Under the pieces are notes generated by a model, which saw only the letters and a program-made list of their open reading frames with translations, was not told the DNA's origin and ran no database searches. DNA of 64,000 nucleotides from Caldicellulosiruptor diazotrophicus. GTDB lineage: Bacteria; Bacillota; Thermoanaerobacteria; Caldicellulosiruptorales; Caldicellulosiruptoraceae. The stretch spans positions 2,271,501 to 2,335,500 of the forward strand of contig NZ_AP024480.1 in assembly GCF_017347585.1 (NCBI RefSeq). The letters run 5' to 3'. Below, piece after piece: positions 43,372 through 52,442 of this stretch; position 1 is the first letter of the stretch, and every line of letters begins with the position of its first letter. The position numbers and the translations under genes were made by a program.

Positions 43372-44127
43372 TTAGCCAAACCTTCCAGATATGTAATCAT
43401 CTGTTCTTTTGTCTTTGGGTGCATGGAAGATATCTATTGTTTTACCAAACTCAATAAGCTCACCATTTAAGAAAAAACCTGTCCAGTCAGAAATTCTTGC
43501 TGCCTGTTGCATATTGTGAGTAACTATTACTATAGTGTAATACTCTTTCAGTTCTATCAGAAGTTCTTCGATACGAAGGGTGGAAAGGGGGTCAAGTGCT
43601 GAAGTTGGCTCATCTAAGAGAAGAATTTGTGGTTCTACTGCCAGAGCCCGCGCAATACAAAGTCTTTGTTGTTGTCCACCAGAAAGCGAAAAAGCACTTT
43701 TTGAAAGCCTATCTTTTACCTCTTGCCAAAGTCCTGCCCTTATAAGACATCTTTCGACAATTTCATCCAAATTTTTCTTATCTTTTACTCCATGAATCCT
43801 TGGACCATAAGCAACATTTTCGTATATACTCATAGGAAAAGGATTTGGATGTTGAAAAATCATTCCCACTTTTTTGCGAAGTTCTATAAGGTTTATACTA
43901 TCTGCATAAATGTCAGTACCATCAATAAATACTTTTCCCCAAATCTTTACTCCTTCTATTAAGTCATTCATTCTGTTCAAGGTCCTTAAAAAAGTAGACT
44001 TGCCACATCCAGATGGTCCTATTAAAGCTGTGATTGCTTTTTCTGGAATTGAAATATTTACATTTTTGAGAGCTTGTTCATTTCCATAAAAAAGGTTTAA
44101 ATCAATGGTCTCTATTTTTGACTCCAT
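43372..44127 (-). CDS. pstB: Phosphate ABC transporter ATP-binding protein
   Basis: This is a 251-aa ATPase of the phosphate importer. Walker A is [19 protein letters not shown], the Q-loop is [21 protein letters not shown] (typical PstB), the signature is [16 protein letters not shown], Walker [13 protein letters not shown], and the H-loop IVTHNMQQA. The NRMNDL and PFPMSIY sequences distinguish PstB from other ATPases. The genes pstS, pstC and pstA are not upstream: the next gene upstream is an unrelated exporter. It begins the phosphate operon. Confidence 0.95.
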   Translation of the reverse strand: MESKIETIDLNLFYGNEQALKNVNISIPEKAITALIGPSGCGKSTFLRTLNRMNDLIEGVKIWGKVFIDGTDIYADSINLIELRKKVGMIFQHPNPFPMSIYENVAYGPRIHGVKDKKNLDEIVERCLIRAGLWQEVKDRLSKSAFSLSGGQQQRLCIARALAVEPQILLLDEPTSALDPLSTLRIEELLIELKEYYTIVIVTHNMQQAARISDWTGFFLNGELIEFGKTIDIFHAPKDKRTDDYISGRFG

Positions 44128-44230
44128 AATCCATACAATCCCCTTTACTACTTAACCCAACAATTTAAATTATTTTTCTTTTTTTTTCAACAGTATAATA
44201 CCATCTTAAGTTTAAATTCATTTTATATCT

Positions 44231-44257
44231 ATGTTAAAAATTCTTTAAAAGTTAATA
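44231..44257 (-). promoter_or_regulatory. Possible Pho-box-like repeat upstream of pstB
   Basis: On the minus strand ATTAACTTTTAAAG and TTTTTAACAT contain TTAACT and TTAACA about 17 bases apart, reminiscent of the TTAACA-like direct repeats bound by PhoP in Bacillus. It lies about 105-130 bases before the pstB start in the 190-bp intergenic region. The region is AT-rich, so chance is a real alternative. Confidence 0.25.
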
Positions 44258-44267
44258 TCAAACTAAT

Positions 44268-44311
44268 ATAAAAATTCCTCCCCCAAAAATTACTTAAATG
44301 GAGGAGGAATT
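44268..44311 (-). terminator. Rho-independent terminator after the ABC exporter operon
   Basis: On the minus strand ATTCCTCCTCC pairs with GGGGAGGAAT across an AT-rich loop and ends in TTTTTATATT. It follows the exporter stop at 44321. Confidence 0.75.
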
Positions 44312-44320
44312 AATTTTTCT

Positions 44321-46204
44321 TTAGACCACTTCTTCTTCCTTTTCGAACTGGCTGTAGTAAAGCTGAGCATAAAATCCGCCTTTTTGCAAAAGTTCTTTGT
44401 GTGTACCTTGTTCGACAATGTCGCCATGGTCCATAACCAAGATGAGGTCTGCGTTTCTTATTGTTGATAACCTGTGGGCTATTATGAAAGATGTTCTTCC
44501 TTTCATGAGATTGTCCATTGCCTTTTGTATCTGCAGTTCTGTCAAGGTATCAACAGAGCTTGTTGCCTCGTCAAGTATCAAAATTTTTGGGTCTTTGAGG
44601 ATTGCCCTTGCAATTGTCAAAAGCTGTTTTTGACCTTGAGAAATATTTGTTGTTTCTTCATTGAGCACTGTATCGTAACCCTGTGGCAATGTTCTTATAA
44701 AATGGTCTGCATGTGCAAGCTTTGCAGCTCTTATCACTTCATCATCTGTTGCATCTGGCTTGCCATAGCGGATGTTATCTTTTATTGTGCCATTGTAAAG
44801 CCATGTGTCTTGCAATACCATGCCAAAAAACGACCTCAAATCTTCACGTTTGAACTCTCTTATATCGTGGCCATCTATCAAAATCGCACCATCATTCACA
44901 TCGTAATACCTCATCAAAAGCTTTACAATAGTGGTTTTACCTGCACCTGTCGGACCTACAATTGCTATTTTTTGACCAGCTTTTATATCTGCAGAAAAGT
45001 TGTTTATAACAATCTTATCTGGCTTGTAACCAAATCTGACGTTTCTGAATTCTACATTGCCTTTTATGTTTTCAAGATCAATCTCTGGATTTGGTGTATC
45101 TGGCACCTCTTCCTCTTCTTCTAAAAACTCAAACACTCTCTCGCTACAAGCTGCTGTTTGCTGAAGAATGTTTGAAATATTTGCAATCTGGGCAATTGGC
45201 TGTGTAAACGACCTTATATACTGGACAAAAGCCTGAATATCGCCAACCTCGATGGTCCTCTTTATAGTAAGATAGCTACCCATAACTGTTACAACAACAT
45301 AACCAAGATTGCCTATTATGTTCATAAGCGGCATCATAACACCTGTCAAAAACTGTGATTTCCAAGCAGCATCATATAGTTTGTTGTTGAAAAAGTTAAA
45401 CTTGTCTATCGTCTTCTTTTCAGCGTTGAAAGCTTTGATGACAACATGCCCCCCGTATGCTTCTTCAACTTGACCGTTTACATGTCCTAAATATTCCTGC
45501 TGTTGCATAAAAAACTTTTGTGACTTACCAATTATCAGCGCAACAACAGAAAAAGAAATTGGAATTATCAGCAGAGCAACTACTGTCATCAAGACATTTA
45601 TGCTCAGCATCATTACAAGCGCACCGATGACCATCGTAGTTGAAGTTATTATCTGTGTAAGGCTTTGATTCAAAGTCTGTGTGAGTGTGTCAACATCGTT
45701 TGTAATTCTTGAAAGTATCTCACCTTGGTTTGTGCTCTCAAAGTATTTCAAGGGAAGTCTATTTATCTTTTGTGAGATTTCTTTTCTGAGCCTGTATGTT
45801 AACTTCATTGAAACACCAGACATTATCCAGCCCTGAATATAGCCAAATAAAGCACTAACAATATAAAGTCCTAACAAAATTAAAATGATTTTACCAACAT
45901 ACTCAAAATCAATACCATTGCTTGAACCGCTTATCTTACTCATAAGTCCTTCGAATATCTTTGTAATTGCTTTGCTGAGAATTTTGGGACCCGCAATTGA
46001 AAATGCAGCAGATAACATTGCAAGAACAATTACTGCTATAATTGAAAATTTATAAGCAGACAAATACTTTATAAGCTTTTTCATAGCAGTCTTAAAATCC
46101 TTTGGTTTTTCACCGACAAATCCTGGTCCCATAGGTCCACCAGGACCGCGTCTTCTCATTCTTTGCATATGTGGTCTGTACGATGCTGTCTGTCTTTCGC
46201 TCAT
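44321..46204 (-). CDS. ABC-type multidrug exporter subunit (canonical ATPase half)
   Basis: This is a 627-aa half transporter: a glycine/arginine-rich N-terminal tail, six transmembrane segments (about 50-340) and an ATPase. Walker A is GPTGAGKTTIVKLLMR, the signature-like motif is NISQGQKQLLTIAR, Walker B is LILDEATSSVD with catalytic Glu, and the H-loop is IIAHRLSTI. It starts with a four-base overlap on the preceding half transporter. The two form a heterodimeric exporter of the TM287/288 or BmrCD type, with one canonical and one degenerate ATP site. MarR regulation suggests drug or toxin export. Confidence 0.92.
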   Translation of the reverse strand: MSERQTASYRPHMQRMRRRGPGGPMGPGFVGEKPKDFKTAMKKLIKYLSAYKFSIIAVIVLAMLSAAFSIAGPKILSKAITKIFEGLMSKISGSSNGIDFEYVGKIILILLGLYIVSALFGYIQGWIMSGVSMKLTYRLRKEISQKINRLPLKYFESTNQGEILSRITNDVDTLTQTLNQSLTQIITSTTMVIGALVMMLSINVLMTVVALLIIPISFSVVALIIGKSQKFFMQQQEYLGHVNGQVEEAYGGHVVIKAFNAEKKTIDKFNFFNNKLYDAAWKSQFLTGVMMPLMNIIGNLGYVVVTVMGSYLTIKRTIEVGDIQAFVQYIRSFTQPIAQIANISNILQQTAACSERVFEFLEEEEEVPDTPNPEIDLENIKGNVEFRNVRFGYKPDKIVINNFSADIKAGQKIAIVGPTGAGKTTIVKLLMRYYDVNDGAILIDGHDIREFKREDLRSFFGMVLQDTWLYNGTIKDNIRYGKPDATDDEVIRAAKLAHADHFIRTLPQGYDTVLNEETTNISQGQKQLLTIARAILKDPKILILDEATSSVDTLTELQIQKAMDNLMKGRTSFIIAHRLSTIRNADLILVMDHGDIVEQGTHKELLQKGGFYAQLYYSQFEKEEEVV

Positions 46205-48429
46205 GCCAGCAATTCCTCCTCTGGAAGCTGTGAAATAGCAATCTCACGATAAGTCTCACAGCTTCTTAAAAGTTCTTCATGTTTGCCAATACCACTTATT
46301 TTCCCATCTTCAAGAACTATTATCTGGTCTGCATGAAGTAATGTCGCAATCCTCTGTGATACTATTATCACTGTTTTGTCCTTTAGCTTTTCTTTTAAAG
46401 CTTTTCTGAGTTTTAGTTCAGTTCTAAAATCAAGTGCTGAAAAGCTTTCATCAAATATATAAATATCAGGATTTTTTACAAGCGCACGTGCAATTGAAAG
46501 TCTCTGCTTTTGTCCACCTGATACGTTAGTACCACCCTGTGAAATCTCTGTATCAAACTTTTGAGGTTTTTCTTCTATGAACTCAAGTGCCTGCGCAATC
46601 TCAGCAGCCTGTCTTAAATCCTCATCTGTTGCATTGTCGTTGCCAATCTTGAGGTTTGATTTGATAGTACCGCTAAAAAGCCAGCTCTTTTGAGGAACAT
46701 ACCCTATTTTTGACCTTAAATCTTCAAGATTTACTCTTTTCACATCAACCCCGTTTACTAAAACCTCACCTTCTGTTGCATCATAAAATCTCATAATGAG
46801 ATTTACAAGCGTGCTTTTACCACTTCCTGTTCTGCCAATTATTCCAACTGTCTGGCCTGGTAAGATTTTGAAATTTATATTTTGAAGAACATACTCTTCT
46901 GCACCCGGATATTTGAATGATACATTTCTAAACTCTACCATACCCTTCATATCTTCTCTGAACTTTTCAGGCTTTTCAGGATTCTTAATTGTAGGTTCTG
47001 TTGAAAGAACCTCTTCAATACGTCTTGCAGAAACAGCGGCCCTTGGTACAAGGATAAAGAGCATTGAAAGCATCAAAAATGAAAAGATTATCTGTATAGA
47101 ATACTGCATAAACGCAAGCATATCACCAACTTGCATACTTGAATTTTCAATATAATGTGCACCACCCCAAACAATCAAAAGAGTTGTACCATTCATTATA
47201 AACATCATCGACGGAAATAGCACTGCCATTGCCCTGTTGATAAAAAGTCCAACCCTTGTGAGGTCTTTGTTTGCCTCATCAAATCTTTGTTCTTCAAATT
47301 CTTGAGCATTGAATGCACGGACAACCATTATTCCAGACAAATTCTCTCTTGCAACAAGGTTAAGCCTGTCTATCAATTTTTGCATAAGCATAAATCTTGG
47401 CATTGCAATAGCATACAAAACCATTATAAGTCCAAGAAGAACTATCACAGAAAGAGCAATTATCCAAGACATCGAATGACTCTTAGACAAAGCTTTGAAT
47501 ACACCGCCAATCCCCATCACAGGTGCAAAAAATAGCATTCTAATTCCAATTACTAAAAGCATCTGAATTTGCATGATGTCGTTTGTTGTTCTTGTAATAA
47601 GTGAAGCTGTCGAAAATTTATCAAACTCCTCAATAGAAAAGCTTTCAACCTTAGAAAATACATCTTTTCTCAAGTCCCTTGCAACGCCTGCTGCAGATTT
47701 TGCAGCAAAATATGCAACTAAAATTGTTGAGATAGCTGAAATCAATGTTAAAAGAAGCATAAGTAAACCCATCCTGATAATATACATAGTTTGCTTTTTC
47801 CCTATGTCTATACCAATTTTTTTATACTCATCTTTTATTACAGAGGCTGCAGCTTGAACTATCATACTGTCACCAAGCGACGAAAACTTTTTGTTTATTT
47901 CTTCTTGAATTTGGTTTACCTGCTGCTGTGGAAGCTGTTTTAATAAGGCAAAAAGGTCAATACTTGCAGGTATTTGCCTGCCGTTAAAGTTAATAACACC
48001 ATTTTTTGCCTCTTTCTTTATCTTTTCTATTCCAGCAACAGCCAAAATTGCTTTGCCTAAATCAACATTTACCTTATCAATCTTGTCTTTTTCTTTTGTA
48101 TTTAATACATATATATCTTCATTTGATAAGATAGGATATTTTTTTAGATACTTACTGTAATCAATAGAAGTTTTTGTCACATGATCATACATACTCAAAA
48201 TATCATCTTTTTTATCTTGCGGGACAAATAAAAGCACCTTTTCCATGGTAGAACTTCTTATAACCTCAGGTACTGCATTTTCGATACCGCTTTGCTGTAT
48301 CCCAACATTTACTATCTTTGACATATAATCAGGTAATGTGAGTTCACTCATAGCTTGAATAAACACAAACAAAATTGCTGCTAATACAAGCAGAGTATAA
48401 GGTTTTAGGTATTTGAGTACTTTTTTCAA
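46201..48429 (-). CDS. ABC-type multidrug exporter subunit (degenerate H-loop, large external insert)
   Basis: This is a 742-aa half transporter starting at TTG 48429 after AAAGGGTGA; the ORF to 48507 runs into the MarR gene. The transmembrane domain has an unusually long loop of about 170 residues between its first two helices (about 45-215), predicted to be outside. The ATPase has Walker A GRTGSGKSTLVNLIMR, signature NVSGGQKQRLSIARAL, Walker B YIFDESFSALD, and VSQRIATL where the H-loop His is replaced by Gln. That substitution marks the non-catalytic partner in heterodimeric exporters. The insert may bind a substrate or an envelope partner. Confidence 0.9.
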   Translation of the reverse strand: MKKVLKYLKPYTLLVLAAILFVFIQAMSELTLPDYMSKIVNVGIQQSGIENAVPEVIRSSTMEKVLLFVPQDKKDDILSMYDHVTKTSIDYSKYLKKYPILSNEDIYVLNTKEKDKIDKVNVDLGKAILAVAGIEKIKKEAKNGVINFNGRQIPASIDLFALLKQLPQQQVNQIQEEINKKFSSLGDSMIVQAAASVIKDEYKKIGIDIGKKQTMYIIRMGLLMLLLTLISAISTILVAYFAAKSAAGVARDLRKDVFSKVESFSIEEFDKFSTASLITRTTNDIMQIQMLLVIGIRMLFFAPVMGIGGVFKALSKSHSMSWIIALSVIVLLGLIMVLYAIAMPRFMLMQKLIDRLNLVARENLSGIMVVRAFNAQEFEEQRFDEANKDLTRVGLFINRAMAVLFPSMMFIMNGTTLLIVWGGAHYIENSSMQVGDMLAFMQYSIQIIFSFLMLSMLFILVPRAAVSARRIEEVLSTEPTIKNPEKPEKFREDMKGMVEFRNVSFKYPGAEEYVLQNINFKILPGQTVGIIGRTGSGKSTLVNLIMRFYDATEGEVLVNGVDVKRVNLEDLRSKIGYVPQKSWLFSGTIKSNLKIGNDNATDEDLRQAAEIAQALEFIEEKPQKFDTEISQGGTNVSGGQKQRLSIARALVKNPDIYIFDESFSALDFRTELKLRKALKEKLKDKTVIIVSQRIATLLHADQIIVLEDGKISGIGKHEELLRSCETYREIAISQLPEEELLA

Positions 48430-48466
48430 CTTTCTATCACCCTTTTTGCTATTATATTTTGAGTTT

Positions 48467-48910
48467 TTATCTTTCCAAGATTCTTTTGAGCGTTTCAAAG
48501 CCCTCAAGCACTTTGTCTATCTCATCCTCTGTTGCTTTGCTGAGTAAATTTTCAAACTGCTTTTCTGCCTCTTTGAAGTGCTCGTAGAGGCATTCTTTGA
48601 ACTTTTGAGTTGTTTGCACCCAAACAACTCTCCTGTCTTCATTACTTCTAATTCTTTCAATAAACCCCTGTTCTTCCAACTTATCTAATATTCCTGACAC
48701 TGTGCTGTTTGAAAGACCAATCTTTTCGCTCAAATCACCCACCTTCATTTTGCCGTTTTCATCAAGCATCGCCATTATCATCCAATGAGGTGCAGGTATT
48801 TCAAATTCATCCCTTTTATACTTTAGCGCCTCTTTTATTTTGACTGACACTTCTTTTAGTAACCTTAAAAGCCTTATTTTCTTTTCTCTTAATTCCATTT
48901 GCACCACCAT
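48467..48910 (-). CDS. MarR family transcriptional regulator
   Basis: This is a 147-aa winged-helix repressor with the DNA-binding helix KVGDLSEKIGLSNSTVSGILDKLEEQGFIERI and the wing SNEDRRVVWVQTT. It is the first gene of the exporter operon, 37 bp upstream of the 742-aa subunit. It probably represses its own operon by binding the dyad in the upstream intergenic region and is released by a small-molecule ligand. Confidence 0.93.
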   Translation of the reverse strand: MVVQMELREKKIRLLRLLKEVSVKIKEALKYKRDEFEIPAPHWMIMAMLDENGKMKVGDLSEKIGLSNSTVSGILDKLEEQGFIERIRSNEDRRVVWVQTTQKFKECLYEHFKEAEKQFENLLSKATEDEIDKVLEGFETLKRILER

Positions 48911-48922
48911 ATAATAAATTAT

Positions 48923-48963
48923 TTCGTATCGAATATTTCGAATATAAATATTTTTGATACGAA
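48923..48963. promoter_or_regulatory. Candidate MarR operator dyad in the divergent exporter/queE promoter region
   Basis: TTCGTATC (48923-48930) is the exact inverted complement of GATACGAA (48956-48963), centred over a further near-palindrome TCGAATATTTCGA (48929-48941). The site lies 12-53 bases upstream of the MarR start and 76-117 bases upstream of the queE start, so it may act on both divergent genes. Confidence 0.55.
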
Positions 48964-49039
48964 TTAAATTTTACTCTTTGAATAGAAAGTTGTCAATATG
49001 TTAAAATTAAAGAAGATTTCAAAAAGGGTGATGGTATCA

Positions 49040-49717
49040 TTGTCGGCTCAAACCATTAAGAACGAAAATACTATCAAATTTAATGTAGTGGAAAAATTTG
49101 TAAGTATCGAAGGGGAAGGCATAAGAAGTGGATATCCTGCCGTGTTTGTGCGGTTTGCAGGATGTAATCTCAGTTGTTCTTGGTGTGATACAAAGTACGC
49201 AAATGAAAATCCAGAATATGAAGAAATTGATGTTGATAATCTCATGAACTTTATTGCTTCAACAGAAATTAAAAAAGTTACGCTCACTGGTGGAGAGCCT
49301 CTTATACAACCTTATATTTACTTATTAATAGATAGATTAATAAGTGAAGGGTTTGAGGTCAACGTCGAAACAAACGGTTCTGTCAGCATAAAGCATGTGC
49401 CGAGAGATGCTATTATCACCATGGACTACAAATGCCCGTCAAGTGGTATGGAAGACAGGATGATTGTTGACAATATCAACTTTCTTGGTAAAAAAGATGT
49501 GCTCAAGTTTGTTGTTGGCACATATGAAGATTTAAAAAGTGCGGAAAGAATAATAAAGACCTTCAAGCCAAGGTGCAATATCTTTTTCAGCCCTGTTTTT
49601 GGAATGATAAAACCAGCTGAAATTGTAAAATTTCTTATTGAAAACAAGCTTTTTGATACAAGAGTGCAGCTTCAGATACATAAAATTATATGGTCTGATA
49701 AAATCAAAGGTGTTTAA
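49040..49717 (+). CDS. queE: 7-carboxy-7-deazaguanine synthase (radical SAM)
   Basis: This is a 225-aa enzyme. The radical-SAM cluster motif is CNLSCSWCDT, giving the CxxxCxxC that binds the 4Fe-4S cluster, preceded by SIEGEGIRSGYPAVFVRFAG. TLTGGEPLIQP and ETNGS follow. It makes 7-carboxy-7-deazaguanine from CPH4 in queuosine synthesis. TTG 49040 has the best ribosome binding site (AAAGGGTG, nine bases); ATG 49031 and ATG 48998 are in-frame alternatives. The partner QueC is about 10 kb away; no queD is visible. Confidence 0.9.
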   Translation: MSAQTIKNENTIKFNVVEKFVSIEGEGIRSGYPAVFVRFAGCNLSCSWCDTKYANENPEYEEIDVDNLMNFIASTEIKKVTLTGGEPLIQPYIYLLIDRLISEGFEVNVETNGSVSIKHVPRDAIITMDYKCPSSGMEDRMIVDNINFLGKKDVLKFVVGTYEDLKSAERIIKTFKPRCNIFFSPVFGMIKPAEIVKFLIENKLFDTRVQLQIHKIIWSDKIKGV

Positions 49718-49745
49718 ATATTTTTATGTTTTATATAATATTTGA

Positions 49746-49783
49746 CCCTATGCGACGATTAATTTAATACTCATCGCATAGGG
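49746..49783. terminator. Bidirectional terminator between queE and the GH2 gene
   Basis: CCCTATGCGACGA pairs with TCATCGCATAGGG around a 14-base AT loop; a T-rich stretch follows at about 49790-49796 on the plus strand. Confidence 0.75.
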
Positions 49784-49799
49784 ACTTATATTTTTAACC

Positions 49800-51491
49800 T
49801 TACTTTTGGCTAAAAAATCTTTTCACGATGTCATAAGCTATTTTTGGACGGCGATACTCATCAAACACACCTTTATTATTCTTTGTTCTGGCACGTCCTA
49901 AAAAGACTTTTCCTTCTTCAGTTACTTTACAATCACAAAACTGCCAAATTAATGCTCCTGATATTTCTTCTCTGTTTAAGTATACTATTAGATTGTCTTC
50001 TAATATATCAGCTTGTCTTTCTTCAGACCACTTAACTCTTGAAAAGGGATCTCTAAAACCATAAAGCCCTTCTGCTCCAAATTCGCTAATAATAATCGGT
50101 TTTCCTGCCCCACCTGCTTGTTGAATCCAAGAATATAATTTATCAAAAAATTCATTTGTGTCTCTATCTTCATACCATCCCGAATACACATTCATAGAAA
50201 CAATATCAACAAGGTCCAAACACAAATCTGAAAAATGCATACAGCTTGCAAAAGTTATTGGTCTTGTTTTATCCATTCCCTTAATTTGTTCGATTTGTTT
50301 TTTATATTTTTCTCTTCCTTCGGGAGTTTGACTCGCACATTCATTTAAAATACCCCAAATAACAATTGATGGATGATTGTAATGATTCAAAACCATTTCT
50401 CTATTACAATTTTCACATTGAATATCGAAATTTGGATTTTGCATATGCTGCAAAGTTAATCCTCTTGCATGATTTTCTTCCCAAACATAGATTCCAAATT
50501 CATCACATAAATCTAAAAATCTTTCATCATTCGGATAATGACTTGTTCTTATCATGTTAGCACCACTTTGTTTTATGAGCATTATATCTTTTACCATTAT
50601 TTGCAACGGGAGTGCACACCCATAGTCTGGATGATCTTCATGACGATTAAATCCTTTAAAAAAAACAGGTTTGCCATTTAAGTAAATCCTATTTGATTTT
50701 ATTTTTACCTCTCTGAATCCAACTCTTTCGATCAAATCATCTATACATTTGTCATCTTCATTCCATAATCTTACATTCAATAAATAAAGGTGGGGATTTT
50801 CCGAGCTCCAAACTTTTACATCATTAAATTCAAATCTTTTTGTTATCTTAATCAATTGATTTTCTCTAACATTCCAGATACCAAAATCTAATTCATAATC
50901 ATCTAAATTACCCTTTACTTTTATAGTAAACTCTTTACTCGAAACATTTCTTACGTAAATAGAAATTTCTGCAGCCCATGTATTATCTTTAATCCATGTA
51001 GGTGAAAATTCTAATCTTTCGATAAATATATCTTCTATTTCTTCCATTACTACTGGCCGGATTATTCCACCATATGTAAAATAATCATTAGGAATATGAA
51101 GAACTGAATCATTTGAAAATGAATTATCAACCAATACAAGTAGTTCATGCTTACCTTTTTCCACATTTTTTATGATTGTGTCAAATTGAGTATAAGCATT
51201 ATAATGATTTGCAACTTTAATATTATCAAAATAAACTTCTGCTGTATGACTCACACCTTTAAAAATAAGCCTTAAATTTGTATTATTATCGCATTCTATT
51301 ATAGTTTTGTACAAAGCTTTTCCTCTATAGTTAGAAAATTCAGGATATGTCTCCCAACATCCCGGTACCCACATTTTGTGCGTAAAACTTTTATTAAATA
51401 TATTTTCTCTGTCTTCTAATATAGCAAAATCCCAAAATCCTTCTAACTCTTTTTGTCTTCTAATTTTATGTTGAGTAAATAATCTAACCAT
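49800..51491 (-). CDS. GH2 beta-glucuronidase
   Basis: This is a 563-aa cytosolic GH2 enzyme. ATG 51491 (MVRLFTQHK) follows GAAGGTG; the frame to 51551 is not supported. Landmarks are VPGCWETYPEF, FFKGFNRHEDHPDYG, IRTSHYP, the acid/base Glu in WGILNECAS and the nucleophile in IISEFGAEG. The NNKGVFDEYRRPK segment provides the Asn-x-Lys pair that binds the glucuronate carboxylate in beta-glucuronidases, which separates it from beta-galactosidases. It would cleave glucuronides or related acidic oligosaccharides. It is the last gene of the binding-protein/permease operon. Confidence 0.85.
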   Translation of the reverse strand: MVRLFTQHKIRRQKELEGFWDFAILEDRENIFNKSFTHKMWVPGCWETYPEFSNYRGKALYKTIIECDNNTNLRLIFKGVSHTAEVYFDNIKVANHYNAYTQFDTIIKNVEKGKHELLVLVDNSFSNDSVLHIPNDYFTYGGIIRPVVMEEIEDIFIERLEFSPTWIKDNTWAAEISIYVRNVSSKEFTIKVKGNLDDYELDFGIWNVRENQLIKITKRFEFNDVKVWSSENPHLYLLNVRLWNEDDKCIDDLIERVGFREVKIKSNRIYLNGKPVFFKGFNRHEDHPDYGCALPLQIMVKDIMLIKQSGANMIRTSHYPNDERFLDLCDEFGIYVWEENHARGLTLQHMQNPNFDIQCENCNREMVLNHYNHPSIVIWGILNECASQTPEGREKYKKQIEQIKGMDKTRPITFASCMHFSDLCLDLVDIVSMNVYSGWYEDRDTNEFFDKLYSWIQQAGGAGKPIIISEFGAEGLYGFRDPFSRVKWSEERQADILEDNLIVYLNREEISGALIWQFCDCKVTEEGKVFLGRARTKNNKGVFDEYRRPKIAYDIVKRFFSQK

Positions 51492-51531
51492 AGTTTTCAC
51501 CTTTCCTTCACTATAATACAAGTTTATTTTA

Positions 51532-52413
51532 TTATTCTTTGATTGCACCAATTAAGACTCCTTTAACAAAGTATTTTTGCAGAAATGGGTACAGACACAA
51601 TATAGGAACTGTAGAAACTACTATCGCTGCGTATTTAATAAGTCTTGTTAACGCTAATCTATCTTCTGCATCAGATACTCCTGTTTGCATATACATAGTA
51701 TCACTCATAATTAAAATCTCTCTTAGGACAAGCTGCAGAGGATAAAGTTCTCTTTTTCTTAAATATAATATAGCATTAAAAAAAGAGTTCCAATGTCCTA
51801 CGGCATAAAAAAGTATCATAACAGCAATTGTTGGCATAGTAAGTGGAATCATAATTTTAAAAAGTATAACCCAATCATTTGCCCCATCTATCCTTGCTGA
51901 TTCTTCTAAACTTTCAGGTACAGTTTGGAAACCAGTTCTCATTATTATCAAGTTCATTGTAGAGACTGCTCCTGGTAATATCATTGCCCATATTGTGTCA
52001 ACTAAACCTAAAGATTCTATTACTACATATGTTGGTATCATACCACCGCTAAAATACATTGTAAACACAATAAAAAACATTATTGGATTTTTTAGTTTTA
52101 AATTTTTTCTTGAAAGAACATATCCGCCTATTGTAGTGAGCAACATATTAATAGTAGTTCCCAATACAACGTATATAATAGTGTTTCTATATCCTATCCA
52201 AATCATTGGATAATCCAAGAGAAGTTTGTAAGCTTTTAAAGAAAAATCAATTGGCTTTAAAAGCGGTCCTCTATATGCCATAATTTTTATAGGATCACTT
52301 AAAGAAGCGAATATTACATATATCATTGGATATAGCATAGAAAAACATAAAACTCCCAAAAACATATAATTCATTATATCAAATAATGCTTCACTAATAC
52401 TCCTTTTTTTCAT
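51532..52413 (-). CDS. Carbohydrate ABC permease, LplC/YteP type
   Basis: This is a 293-aa permease with about six transmembrane segments. The EAA loop reads LEESARIDGANDWVILFKIMIPLTMP. The C-terminal LQKYFVKGVLIGAIKE ending is typical of LplC-type proteins. It forms the importer with the LplB-like permease 29 bp upstream. No ATPase is present, as is usual for this subfamily, which shares MsmX. Confidence 0.92.
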   Translation of the reverse strand: MKKRSISEALFDIMNYMFLGVLCFSMLYPMIYVIFASLSDPIKIMAYRGPLLKPIDFSLKAYKLLLDYPMIWIGYRNTIIYVVLGTTINMLLTTIGGYVLSRKNLKLKNPIMFFIVFTMYFSGGMIPTYVVIESLGLVDTIWAMILPGAVSTMNLIIMRTGFQTVPESLEESARIDGANDWVILFKIMIPLTMPTIAVMILFYAVGHWNSFFNAILYLRKRELYPLQLVLREILIMSDTMYMQTGVSDAEDRLALTRLIKYAAIVVSTVPILCLYPFLQKYFVKGVLIGAIKE

Positions 52414-52442
52414 AATTTACTCTCTTCCCTCCATTTCAATTA

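Noticed and set aside
44474-45124. 216-aa plus-strand ORF opposite the ABC exporter gene
   Set aside because: It lies within the ATPase coding sequence on the opposite strand and has biased cysteine/tyrosine-rich composition typical of a shadow frame.
48998-49040. preQ1 riboswitch upstream of queE
   Set aside because: No H-type pseudoknot-like sequence with the short preQ1 aptamer consensus is visible in the leader.
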